From positions 1-15,611 of the forward strand of contig JAKAUD010000166.1 in the NCBI GenBank assembly GCA_021827885.1: a stretch of DNA of 15,611 nucleotides. Reading direction: 5' to 3'. The position numbers and the translations under genes were made by a program. Numbering within the stretch: position 1 is the first letter of the stretch; each line of letters begins with the position of its first letter. Under the pieces are notes generated by a model. The model was not told where the DNA came from. It searched no databases and saw nothing but the letters and a program-made list of their open reading frames with translations. The stretch comes from Thermoplasmata archaeon (GTDB lineage: Archaea > Thermoplasmatota > Thermoplasmata > Thermoplasmatales > Thermoplasmataceae). Below are positions 1 to 6,928 of this stretch, piece after piece.

Positions 1-37
1 TCCGATCTGATGACTTAGTCTTATCTCACTTTTCAAC

Positions 38-54
38 TAAAGGCAGTTCCTTTA
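38..54. other. Small inverted repeat at the end of the nuclease gene
   Basis: TAAAGG (38-43) and CCTTTA (49-54) form a perfect 6-bp stem with a 5-nt loop that includes the stop codon of the nuclease gene. No T-run follows on the minus strand within the 37 bases left, so it is not a convincing terminator. No start of a next gene can be seen before the window edge. Confidence 0.35.
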
Positions 55-1017
55 AGCCCATTTTGATAGCCATTCTATTAAATCCTCCTTCGGAATAGCG
101 GGAGCGGTTGAAAGATCAATGCGGTAATGTGTTTGGGACACTCCTTCTGGCTCTGCCATGTTGAAATGGGGTGCATCTTGAGCCCAGAATAGCGCTAGTG
201 ACCTCTCTGCTTCAGTCTCATCGAAGGATGGCCCTTGCTCGTCGCTGTTTTCCATTCCAGAGACTCTCTCAGCTTTGGCAAGTTTAATCACTTGTCCCTC
301 CTCCGAAATAGCATCCCTTGCTGAGTCAATTAGTTTTCTGAGGCTTAGTCCAGTGTCTTCTTTTCTAAGCAGAATCGAGGCTAGACCAATCTCCTCTCCG
401 CCATATGGGTATACCTGGCGATGTGAAAATTGGTGAATTCTTTCATTCCCTTCTGCAGTCTTAACTTCAAGCCTTAAGTTTGGGGCAGAAAAGTCAAACT
501 TTCTGGTAGGCTCACTGTGCCAAAATGGAAACCAAAATCTGAATCCCTTAATCCTGCTCATAAAGAATAGCTCTCCCCAAAGTCCCTGTTGTTCTGCTCC
601 TAGGTCTTTGGCTGGAGGAATTGAAAAAAGCCTAGAGACGGAGAGAAAGAAGGCAGTAAGATTAGCCCTCTTTATATCGCCCTCTGCTGGATCATTCAAT
701 AGTCCCTCAATAAGGGATATGAACGTTCGCTTGTCAACCTCCTCGTCTGAGTCACAGATAAGTGAATCAAGCGTTTCTATTCTGGGAGAAGAGCCAGATA
801 GTGATATTGTGTAATTCCTGCCAATCCCTAATGTGACACGGGAGGTCTTCATGCTGGGTCCCCGGAATTTTTCTCCCTTAGGCTCAACAAAGAGGCATGG
901 CTGCCCTGAAGAGCTAACTCCAATGTATACTCCACTGAATCTGGGAACAGAAACTGCCTTGAAGGTATTCTCGAATCTGCCGTCATTAAGCCTATTATAC
1001 AGTTCAGTTATTGTCAC
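52..1017 (-). CDS. PD-(D/E)XK endonuclease-like protein of a MORC/Z1 restriction system
   Basis: Fourth gene of the defence operon, 321 residues, and the best candidate for the DNA-cleaving subunit. A restriction-endonuclease-like core is visible in the middle: E149 in GLWGELFF, D175 in RKFDFSAP, and E184-x-K186 in LRLEVKTA, matching the E...D...ExK catalytic pattern of the PD-(D/E)XK fold. The N-terminal 140 residues and the C-terminal third have no motif I recognise. The start is GTG at 1017, preceded by a clear Shine-Dalgarno AAGGGGAG about 5 nt upstream inside the end of the Z1 gene; the two reading frames overlap by 14 nt, so translation is probably coupled. A small hairpin (38-54) covers the TAA stop. 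The family is known mainly as a neighbour of Z1 and GHKL proteins. The nuclease role is inferred from the motif residues and the context. Confidence 0.85.
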   Translation of the reverse strand: MTITELYNRLNDGRFENTFKAVSVPRFSGVYIGVSSSGQPCLFVEPKGEKFRGPSMKTSRVTLGIGRNYTISLSGSSPRIETLDSLICDSDEEVDKRTFISLIEGLLNDPAEGDIKRANLTAFFLSVSRLFSIPPAKDLGAEQQGLWGELFFMSRIKGFRFWFPFWHSEPTRKFDFSAPNLRLEVKTAEGNERIHQFSHRQVYPYGGEEIGLASILLRKEDTGLSLRKLIDSARDAISEEGQVIKLAKAERVSGMENSDEQGPSFDETEAERSLALFWAQDAPHFNMAEPEGVSQTHYRIDLSTAPAIPKEDLIEWLSKWA

Positions 1018-3133
1018 TTGGTTCTCCCCTTACCACAAAGTCAAGATTGAATCTTTGGTCGCCAGGTGGCACGTAAAGCCCAAATGAAGTGGTGACTACA
1101 GTTCTCGGATCACTTGCCTGTTTTCTAGGTGCAATTATGTGAACCTGAAACTGCACTTTACTGCCGTGAATGTATTGATCACCAGGGTATTTGTTGCTTC
1201 GACCTGTGAATGGATTCACCTGTCCGTCGATCTTGGTTCTGTCCTCAATTTCCCCATTTCGCATAAGCAATACCTCCATTGAGTTCAGTACACCGTGGAG
1301 CAACATTCGAGTGAGATATTCCTTATAATAGGAGTTATCCCAGTCTGAGTTTTCTGTGTTCACGTTTTCAAGAAGTTCAGAAATAACTACTTCAGTTGAA
1401 CAGTTTTCTATCACGGTATGCTCAATTGTTTCAAACAACTTAGGCACTCCTTGATGCCGTGAGAAGAAATCTAAAACATATTTGACGTTTTCCTTAGCTA
1501 TTCCGGGGTCTTCGACAAGTTTCCGTTGTGAATCCCACCCTCGTCCACGAAACCTCTTGTAGTACGCAATATTTTGTCGAGTAGGATTCAAGTACATCCC
1601 TGGGTCTAGCCGGAACATCCTAGGCCAGTCCCTAATATGGATACCCTGTCTCATGTTTCGGGATAGGGCCTCCCAGAAGTCATCTTCGTGGCGTAACAAC
1701 TCCCTATAATTATTCTTTAGTTCCTCTGTGAGAAAGATTCTGCAAGTGTCAAGGTATCTCATCTTGTAACCAAACCAGCGGGCCCTTTGCTCTAGGGTGT
1801 CAGCATTCGTTTCTTTCAACGCTCGTCTCGTTATGTATGTAACAGCTAAGCCATTTATAGTGAGACCTCTTCCGAGCATATTCCCTCCCACAAAAATGTT
1901 GTTGAGCAACCTGATTGGAGTACTCATCGGGTCTCGGCCAGTTGGAAGGCTATTGACCATCCAAACTTCTACCTGCCATATCTCGTTTGAAAGTTTATTA
2001 TTCAAACTTTCCCAACTTGGAATGGCTTGAACAGTTCTAGCTAGGTCATCATATGCAGATTTGAAAATCCTGAGAAGGGCCTTTCTCTCTGGATCGGTCT
2101 CTTGGTAGCTCAACTTTGTTTTCCACGATGAGACAAGTTGCCTTACAGATTCACATGCTTGGCTATGCTCTATTCTCAAACTGCTATTATGAATAAGCAT
2201 AGAGTGCCAATCTCTATCCCCTCTCATGTGCCGTATCGTTGCACCTACTATGAAAACTGCGATACTGCTGGACAAGGAGTCGGTTATCGTTCCACTGCCT
2301 TTATTTGCATCATCCACAGGGATGTGACGTACGAACTCTTCTATTCTATCTCCAAAGAATATGGAACCTCCACAATATCCACTCCCCGGGTAGATCAAAG
2401 TTCCAAAGTCTGGGGACAATCCATCTATTCCATTTATGAGTAGAATTCCCTGTGGAGTAGCGGTATATGCGACGTAGGAATGGCTCCTGAGAGTGCTTCT
2501 GAGCGACAATATGCTTCTGTAGACTGCAGACTGCTTTTTTTTCTTAAACTGAGTATTGAGGGAGGCTTCGTCTCCCTCGTCGTCAATAATCAGTACGGGT
2601 TGGCTATTCAGGCTTGGCTGCGCAAAGATTTCTCTGACCTCTAAAATCCTATTTTGTCGCTTTAGGGCTACGACAAGCACATGCCTTTGAGTATGAAGAA
2701 CGCTTTCAATTACTTCAGAATCCGCATTAGTGGGATTCTTAAATTGGGTAACAGTTGGCCTATTGCCCACAAGGTCAGAATTTAACCTTAAAAAAGTCTG
2801 GTCGAGGAGTGGGATCTTTGTTCCTGCTAAGATAATTACAACCCCATATCCGTTGTCATAGGCAAGCGCAGCAAGTGTGGAATAAGAGAGAGTTTTTCCG
2901 CTTTGAACCTTCCCAATTGCAAGTTCAGTTGAGGATCCATTAGCAGCATCAGGTCTGGGACATCTACTAAGAATATCAGCCGCAGTTTTAACAACAGAGT
3001 CCCAATCATCATCGCTCACATCGGAGGAATATCTGCTTCGAAGATGAGCCAATTCTTTCCCGTCTATATTTACAATCCATGGTTGACTTCCCGATGCACC
3101 GATGGGGTCTATGCCAATATGATTATAATCCAT
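1004..3133 (-). CDS. Z1-domain superfamily II helicase-like ATPase (defence)
   Basis: A 709-residue Z1 protein, predicted to be the DNA-translocating or remodelling motor of the restriction module. Visible helicase motifs: Walker A GKVQSGKT (residues 74-81), Walker B with LIIDDEGD (181-188), motif III TATP (224-227), and in the second lobe GGNMLGRGLT (416-425) followed by EQRARWFGYK (448-457), the arginine-finger region that is the signature of Z1 domains. About 240 further residues follow the signature and have no recognisable motif. The ATG at 3133 lies within the end of the ATPase gene (11-nt overlap) and the end overlaps the nuclease gene by 14 nt, so the three are almost certainly co-translated. 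Family knowledge: Z1 ATPases occur next to MORC-type ATPases, cytosine methylases and REase-fold nucleases in prokaryotic restriction systems. Motor activity is inferred, but all core residues are present. Confidence 0.93.
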   Translation of the reverse strand: MDYNHIGIDPIGASGSQPWIVNIDGKELAHLRSRYSSDVSDDDWDSVVKTAADILSRCPRPDAANGSSTELAIGKVQSGKTLSYSTLAALAYDNGYGVVIILAGTKIPLLDQTFLRLNSDLVGNRPTVTQFKNPTNADSEVIESVLHTQRHVLVVALKRQNRILEVREIFAQPSLNSQPVLIIDDEGDEASLNTQFKKKKQSAVYRSILSLRSTLRSHSYVAYTATPQGILLINGIDGLSPDFGTLIYPGSGYCGGSIFFGDRIEEFVRHIPVDDANKGSGTITDSLSSSIAVFIVGATIRHMRGDRDWHSMLIHNSSLRIEHSQACESVRQLVSSWKTKLSYQETDPERKALLRIFKSAYDDLARTVQAIPSWESLNNKLSNEIWQVEVWMVNSLPTGRDPMSTPIRLLNNIFVGGNMLGRGLTINGLAVTYITRRALKETNADTLEQRARWFGYKMRYLDTCRIFLTEELKNNYRELLRHEDDFWEALSRNMRQGIHIRDWPRMFRLDPGMYLNPTRQNIAYYKRFRGRGWDSQRKLVEDPGIAKENVKYVLDFFSRHQGVPKLFETIEHTVIENCSTEVVISELLENVNTENSDWDNSYYKEYLTRMLLHGVLNSMEVLLMRNGEIEDRTKIDGQVNPFTGRSNKYPGDQYIHGSKVQFQVHIIAPRKQASDPRTVVTTSFGLYVPPGDQRFNLDFVVRGEPSDNN

Positions 3134-4700
3134 CGCTTCTCACCAGTTCCGATGCCTTTCTTAGAACAGTATTCATTCTTGTCCTAACTTCTCCGGGCGA
3201 GACCTTTCCATCTGGTGCGGATGACCACGCAAGTTTTTCAGCGAGGGCTAGGGCAACCACAAACTTCTGAAGAACTTGTATACTTGCACCATTTTCTAGA
3301 AACTCGGAAAAGAATGAATTCGCCATATTGAGATAAATGTTGACCATGTTGTCCTGTGGGTACTCCACAGTCATCCAAGGAGCATCACTGATTAAATTTT
3401 GCCAGTGAAGCCTAAATGCCCAACTGCTGGCTCCAAAGTTGAGTGAGAATACTATGGGCCCGTTGCTGACTTCCTCTAGTTTTTTTGCATCGCCCTCGAT
3501 TTGGGCCAGTGTTTTTTGTGGCGTTGGAACCTCAATCTCTTCCTTAATTGCTTCTTCGAATTTTTTTTCGGAGAACACTTTCATTATCGACTCCGAACTG
3601 TGTTCCATCTCCCCTCGACTGACATCCATCATCCTCTCTCGGTGACCCTCTGCCTTATTCATATAGTCCTGGCACGCTTTCTTTAATTCATCAATAAATG
3701 CCTCTTCAAGGTCTCCTGACCAGTCGAATGCATCCTTGGCTTGAGTGACGGGCCATTCATTCATATTGAGTTCCCCAACTAGTCTCTGGGACCTAAAGGT
3801 ATTGCCCTGGCCAAAAATCTCCGCTGGTTTGTACCCATCACCCGGTCCACCAATAATTACCCTTCCCCTTCTAAGCAGGGCAAACCCAGCATCACGCTGG
3901 CTCCCAGGTATCATAATGCCAACCCATCCTTTTACTTCCATGGGCCTGCCAGTTACAGGATCGGAAGCCTCGAAAGAAATGTCTTTTTTCCATACAGTCT
4001 CTTGACCTCCCCCGTGGCTTTCTCTCAGGATGCCAGGTTCTGTGAATGATACCGGGACTCCGTCCCAAAGTATTTCTATCTCTCCAGACCTAAGGTCAGC
4101 TCTATAGAGACTTCCAAGTTGGTCCTTTATCCTCCCAATGGTTCTCCCCTTTAGGGGCTTGTACAGTTGCTCTATATTGATTTCTGTGAAATGTACTTGC
4201 TCGTCAGTAAAGTGCCCATCTACTCCAATCTCTTCTGTTTTATTCTCTACAAGATCTGGCACATGAACCGTTACCTGAAGTTCTCTTCCAGAGCCAAGTC
4301 TGGAAGTTCTTATAGTCCACTTCCTTCCAAACCAGCAAGCAGCAGTCTTGAGCCCCATTCCGAACTCACACCTTCCATTTGGATTTGGCGGAGGCTTGTT
4401 AAGCGCAACTGCCCTCCTGAGTTCTTCGATCTCCATGCCATGGGCATTATCATAGATCCGAAGGGAGTTTGCCTCAGGGTCATAGTTAATCTCCACTACG
4501 AGTTTTCTTCCCTTCTCCTCTCTCTCACGTGCCGCGAGCAAGTCCTCTTTGTGGTCATAGTAGTTCTGAGTTGAGTTGTCCACAAATTCCGCAATTGCAT
4601 ACCATGGTCTGTAACTCAGCCTCTGGTAAGTTGCATAAACCCCTGAATCCGGTCTCACATTTATGGTTTGAGCTGTCCCATTCTTAGTATCATTTACCAA
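3123..4700 (-). CDS. GHKL ATPase, MORC/MutL type, of a restriction-modification system
   Basis: A 525-residue ATPase with a full Bergerat fold: N-box E38 and N42 in AEFVDNST, G1 box D84NAHGM89 (a variant of DNGxGM), and G2 box G114MGLKT119. A probable S5-type domain follows to about residue 320, then a linker rich in Glu and Lys (about 340-410) and a C-terminal helical domain. In this context such proteins are the prokaryotic relatives of eukaryotic MORC ATPases and would act as an ATP-gated DNA clamp working with the Z1 helicase and the nuclease. The start is TTG at 4700; the preceding AGGGGGGGTGA is a very strong Shine-Dalgarno 6 nt away, and no in-frame ATG lies nearby. The methylase stop is 14 nt upstream, and the gene overlaps the Z1 gene by 11 nt. 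The clamp role is inferred; the ATPase fold is clear. Confidence 0.93.
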   Translation of the reverse strand: MVNDTKNGTAQTINVRPDSGVYATYQRLSYRPWYAIAEFVDNSTQNYYDHKEDLLAAREREEKGRKLVVEINYDPEANSLRIYDNAHGMEIEELRRAVALNKPPPNPNGRCEFGMGLKTAACWFGRKWTIRTSRLGSGRELQVTVHVPDLVENKTEEIGVDGHFTDEQVHFTEINIEQLYKPLKGRTIGRIKDQLGSLYRADLRSGEIEILWDGVPVSFTEPGILRESHGGGQETVWKKDISFEASDPVTGRPMEVKGWVGIMIPGSQRDAGFALLRRGRVIIGGPGDGYKPAEIFGQGNTFRSQRLVGELNMNEWPVTQAKDAFDWSGDLEEAFIDELKKACQDYMNKAEGHRERMMDVSRGEMEHSSESIMKVFSEKKFEEAIKEEIEVPTPQKTLAQIEGDAKKLEEVSNGPIVFSLNFGASSWAFRLHWQNLISDAPWMTVEYPQDNMVNIYLNMANSFFSEFLENGASIQVLQKFVVALALAEKLAWSSAPDGKVSPGEVRTRMNTVLRKASELVRSDGL

Positions 4701-4714
4701 TTAATTCACCCCCC
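4701..4714 (-). promoter_or_regulatory. G7-tract ribosome binding site of the GHKL ATPase gene
   Basis: Directly after the last codon bases of the methyltransferase the minus strand reads a run of seven G (4709-4715, the first being the G of the TAG stop) and then TGA, ending 6-7 nt before the TTG start at 4700. This is a strong Shine-Dalgarno sequence for a weak start codon, and it fixes the start of the ATPase. The homopolymer lies outside both reading frames except for the stop codon base. Confidence 0.6.
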
Positions 4715-6079
4715 CTATGCATACACATTCTCTCCCTCACATTCCTCATGATCACCCTCGACGGACAAGGATATAACTTCCTTGTTCTCTTTGCTAGCTC
4801 TTCCAACAAGCGCCAGCGCTACCCTACGTGTCACTACCACGTTCACGGCATTTCCCAGCGACGAATAGGCCCTGGTCAAAGACTCCGGTAGAAACTTCAA
4901 GTCATCCATGCTCTGAAGTCGTTTACATTCAGATGGGGTTATATACCGGTTCTCCCACATTATAATAGGCACTTGAGTCATGTTCATGGCTACCAGAGCC
5001 GGTGAGGTGCTAGGCCGTTTGACCCTAATCCCAGATGGTCTAACCTGTACCACATAATTTCTAAGATTTCTGTATTCCTGCGTTGGATCCTTCTCATGGC
5101 AATTCCATTCAAATTTTTGGAAACTTGGAAGAAAGGTTTCTATTTTCTTGGACCATGCCCAAAGAAGTTCCTTGTGCTTGGAAAAGAATTCCCTGCTATT
5201 GTTTATATATTTCACCTTCCAACTTGGAAAGTTGGATAGTTCTGACCTCGCATATGGCGGGAGCATCTTTATCATCTCTTCTTTGCTTGAAGCAAATTTC
5301 AAGTCATGGCCAAATGATCCCTTGTACTCCCTTAATTCTTCCTCAGGTAGTGAGGCAGGGGGTGTATCCTTGTATGGGTAATTTGCTCCAAACTCCATTC
5401 CCCAAAGAGGCAGAGGTATGTGTTCATTCTTTGGAATAAGGTCCAGAAACTCTTGCCATGCCTCAATCTTTTCCATTAGTTCGGATGCTACAGGTCTATA
5501 GTCTGGTGGTTCAGTGTATAATGCTGAGCGAAGATTGATTGCCTTTGGCTTTCTTCCAAGGCGCAACTTCTTGGAAATGTCACCCAGAGGATTGATACTG
5601 GCTATGATATATACCCTGTATCTCACTTGGGGAATTCCGTACTGATGTGGAGAAATCTCCTTTATATCCACATAATAACCTTCTTCCTCAAGACTAGACT
5701 TTATTATTTCCCAACTTCTTCCATTTCCATGGTTCTTGAGGTTAGGGACATTCTCCAATATTAAGAACGAGGGTCTGTGGGCTTTTACCACCTTCAGTAT
5801 CTGAAGGTATAGATCGCCTAACACTGGATGGGATAGCCCCTCTTGGGTGCCAGCCTTTGAAAAAGGCTGACAGGGAAACCCTGCACAAAGTATGTCGTGG
5901 CTTGGTATATTCTTCGGGTCTATTTGACGTATATCCCCAGAGCAACTCATTCCAAAGTTCATCTTATATAATTTTCTCAATTCATCATCAATCTCAGAGG
6001 CAAAAACGCATTCATGCCCGAGGTCGTCTAATGCGAGATGAAATCCTCCCAGTCCGGCAAAGAGATCTACATATCTCAC
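4715..6079 (-). CDS. DNA (cytosine-5-)-methyltransferase
   Basis: First gene of the defence operon, 454 residues; it transfers a methyl group from S-adenosylmethionine to C5 of cytosine in a specific site, protecting host DNA from the downstream nuclease. The motifs are in the canonical order: I DLFAGLGG (5-12, SAM binding), IV GFPCQPFS with catalytic C70, VI ENV (109-111), VIII QVRYR (151-155), the target recognition region at about 185-355, IX around RPSTSPALVA, and X with GNAVNVVVTRR near the C-terminus. The target site cannot be read from the sequence. Length is usual for a monomeric m5C enzyme with about 40 extra C-terminal acidic residues. The start is GTG at 6079: no Shine-Dalgarno is present, a TATA box is centred 24.5 nt upstream, and the protein begins right at motif I, so the mRNA is probably leaderless. 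An upstream ATG at 6090 is out of frame and closes after four codons. Confidence 0.95.
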   Translation of the reverse strand: MRYVDLFAGLGGFHLALDDLGHECVFASEIDDELRKLYKMNFGMSCSGDIRQIDPKNIPSHDILCAGFPCQPFSKAGTQEGLSHPVLGDLYLQILKVVKAHRPSFLILENVPNLKNHGNGRSWEIIKSSLEEEGYYVDIKEISPHQYGIPQVRYRVYIIASINPLGDISKKLRLGRKPKAINLRSALYTEPPDYRPVASELMEKIEAWQEFLDLIPKNEHIPLPLWGMEFGANYPYKDTPPASLPEEELREYKGSFGHDLKFASSKEEMIKMLPPYARSELSNFPSWKVKYINNSREFFSKHKELLWAWSKKIETFLPSFQKFEWNCHEKDPTQEYRNLRNYVVQVRPSGIRVKRPSTSPALVAMNMTQVPIIMWENRYITPSECKRLQSMDDLKFLPESLTRAYSSLGNAVNVVVTRRVALALVGRASKENKEVISLSVEGDHEECEGENVYA

Positions 6080-6099
6080 AATATACTCATGCGCGGTTA

Positions 6100-6107
6100 T
6101 TTATAAA
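6100..6107 (-). promoter_or_regulatory. TATA box of the defence operon (leaderless start)
   Basis: On the minus strand TTTATAAA, within GACTTTATAAATAA, is centred 24.5 nt before the GTG of the methyltransferase. In archaea transcription starts about 24-27 nt downstream of the TATA centre, which puts the start at or within two bases of the GTG. The same motif and spacing appear before the ATG of prs (15433-15440), which supports the reading. No other good promoter lies between the four defence genes, so this one probably drives the whole operon. Confidence 0.72.
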
Positions 6108-6188
6108 GTCTTACTATGTCAAAGGGTTGCGGGACGCTATCCTAAAATTGTAATGTTTTTCTCTTCTTGAGATAAAATCCAGATTTAA

Positions 6189-6377
6189 TTAACGGAGACT
6201 CCCTGCTGCTTCACCCCCGTTTCTATCTTTCATACTGTTTTCATTCCTAATTCTTTTTGCTATCTCTATTTTTGCCTCCTTTACCGCTATCCTGACATCA
6301 GGATCTCCCCTGTAATATTCCCTTGGTGGTAAATAGTTAAGGGAAGAATGCCTTCTTTCATAGTTATGCCTGCACTA
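6189..6377 (-). pseudogene. C-terminal remnant of an rve-type (IS3/IS481-like) transposase
   Basis: Reading the minus strand from 6374 down to the TAA at 6189 gives an open frame of about 61 codons that begins CRHNYERRHSSLNYLPPREY and continues with a Lys/Glu-rich tail. The pattern YN-x-x-R-x-HSSL-x-Y-x-x-P is the hallmark of the C-terminal end of the integrase core in IS3/IS481-type transposases. The frame is closed upstream by a TAG at 6375-6377, and no DDE residues or inverted repeats are found, so only the tail survives. A different frame (6287-6529) is open upstream and starts one base after the stop of the dsrE-like gene, but its translation shows no transposase motif. The fragment sits exactly between the defence operon and the sulfur genes. 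Identification rests on one motif, hence the moderate confidence. Confidence 0.6.
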
Positions 6378-6529
6378 TGTGATCTATTGATTTCTCTGCA
6401 CCATTCGAGGAAAAACAAAGCAAAATATTTGGTCATTGCACACATTACATATTTATGGAATAAGATTTTTTCACTCTGCAAACTCATTTCAAGACAATGC
6501 AAAAACAACGCGGTTTTTTCAGGTTCCAT
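6378..6529. other. Gap between transposase remnant and dsrE-like gene, no gene seen
   Basis: Together with 6080-6188 this makes up the rest of a 450-nt stretch without an intact gene. The only open frame here (6287-6529, minus) has an unnatural composition, no ribosome binding site of its own, and shares bases with the transposase tail in another frame. I see no RNA gene, no clear inverted repeat and no intact insertion-sequence end. Confidence 0.5.
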
Positions 6530-6886
6530 CTAGAAAACAAGAACCTTCTCGGCCCACAATGTCCAGTCGCTTAGCTGATCCATAGATCCACGATCTATCC
6601 CATCGGCCAGCTCCTCATCCTTCATCCCTCTGGCATCCATGCAGGTTCCGCAGGCACTGATCTTCACTCCACGCATTGTCAGGCCTTTCAGCATTGTTTC
6701 TAAATTGTAATAACCCTGTGCCACTTTCTGTGACCTCTTCGCTGCCAGAACGGAATCGCCGAAAAGAAAAATGTGTATTGTCTCACTTTCCTGTTTTTTT
6801 GCAACCGCCAGTGCCAGACGAAGTGCATTATACGCCTTTTCAGAGCCATACGGCGGATCATTCAGTATAAACAATGTCTCTTTCAT
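6530..6886 (-). CDS. DsrE/DsrF-family sulfur-related protein
   Basis: A 118-residue soluble protein of the DsrE/YchN fold. The N-terminus has the typical strand and loop (MKETLFILNDPPYGSEKAYN), then IHIFLFGDSV in the second strand, and near the C-terminus ISACGTCMDARG with C79 and C82. The cysteine at the first of these positions is the conserved sulfur-carrying residue in the family, which handles persulfide or sulfane sulfur in the cytoplasm. The start is ATG at 6886 with GAGGATGAT upstream as Shine-Dalgarno. It lies 42 nt after an SQR-like flavoprotein on the same strand, and such pairs are common in sulfur-metabolising archaea and bacteria. It probably accepts sulfane sulfur formed by that enzyme; this is inferred from context. 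The two-cysteine CxxC arrangement is visible, but whether both take part is unknown. Confidence 0.88.
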   Translation of the reverse strand: MKETLFILNDPPYGSEKAYNALRLALAVAKKQESETIHIFLFGDSVLAAKRSQKVAQGYYNLETMLKGLTMRGVKISACGTCMDARGMKDEELADGIDRGSMDQLSDWTLWAEKVLVF

Positions 6887-6928
6887 TCTACATCATCCTC
6901 TCACTCTGATGCTTCTGTTCAGGAAACA

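Noticed and set aside
2535..2542. Run of eight T (A8 in the coding strand) in the Z1 gene as a phase-variation switch
   Set aside because: Similar A8 runs occur in the GHKL gene (3561-3568) and at the start of the SQR-like gene; they encode Lys codons in an A-rich genome, and the frames are intact, so there is no sign of switching.
4167..4574. Open frame of 135 codons on the plus strand
   Set aside because: Antisense to the GHKL ATPase gene across its conserved ATP-binding motifs.
52..6079. DISARM, BREX or Dnd system
   Set aside because: No DrmA/B, PglX/PglZ/BrxC or DndBCDE proteins are present; the Z1 and MORC-type signatures define a different system.
6076..6090. Four-codon reading frame ATG AGT ATA TTG TGA overlapping the methylase GTG, as a regulatory leader peptide
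   Set aside because: The TATA box places the transcription start at about 6079, so this ATG would not be in the mRNA.
6287..6529. Open frame of 80 codons starting one base after the dsrE-like stop
   Set aside because: No ribosome site, no recognisable motif, and it overlaps the transposase tail in another frame; better explained as debris.
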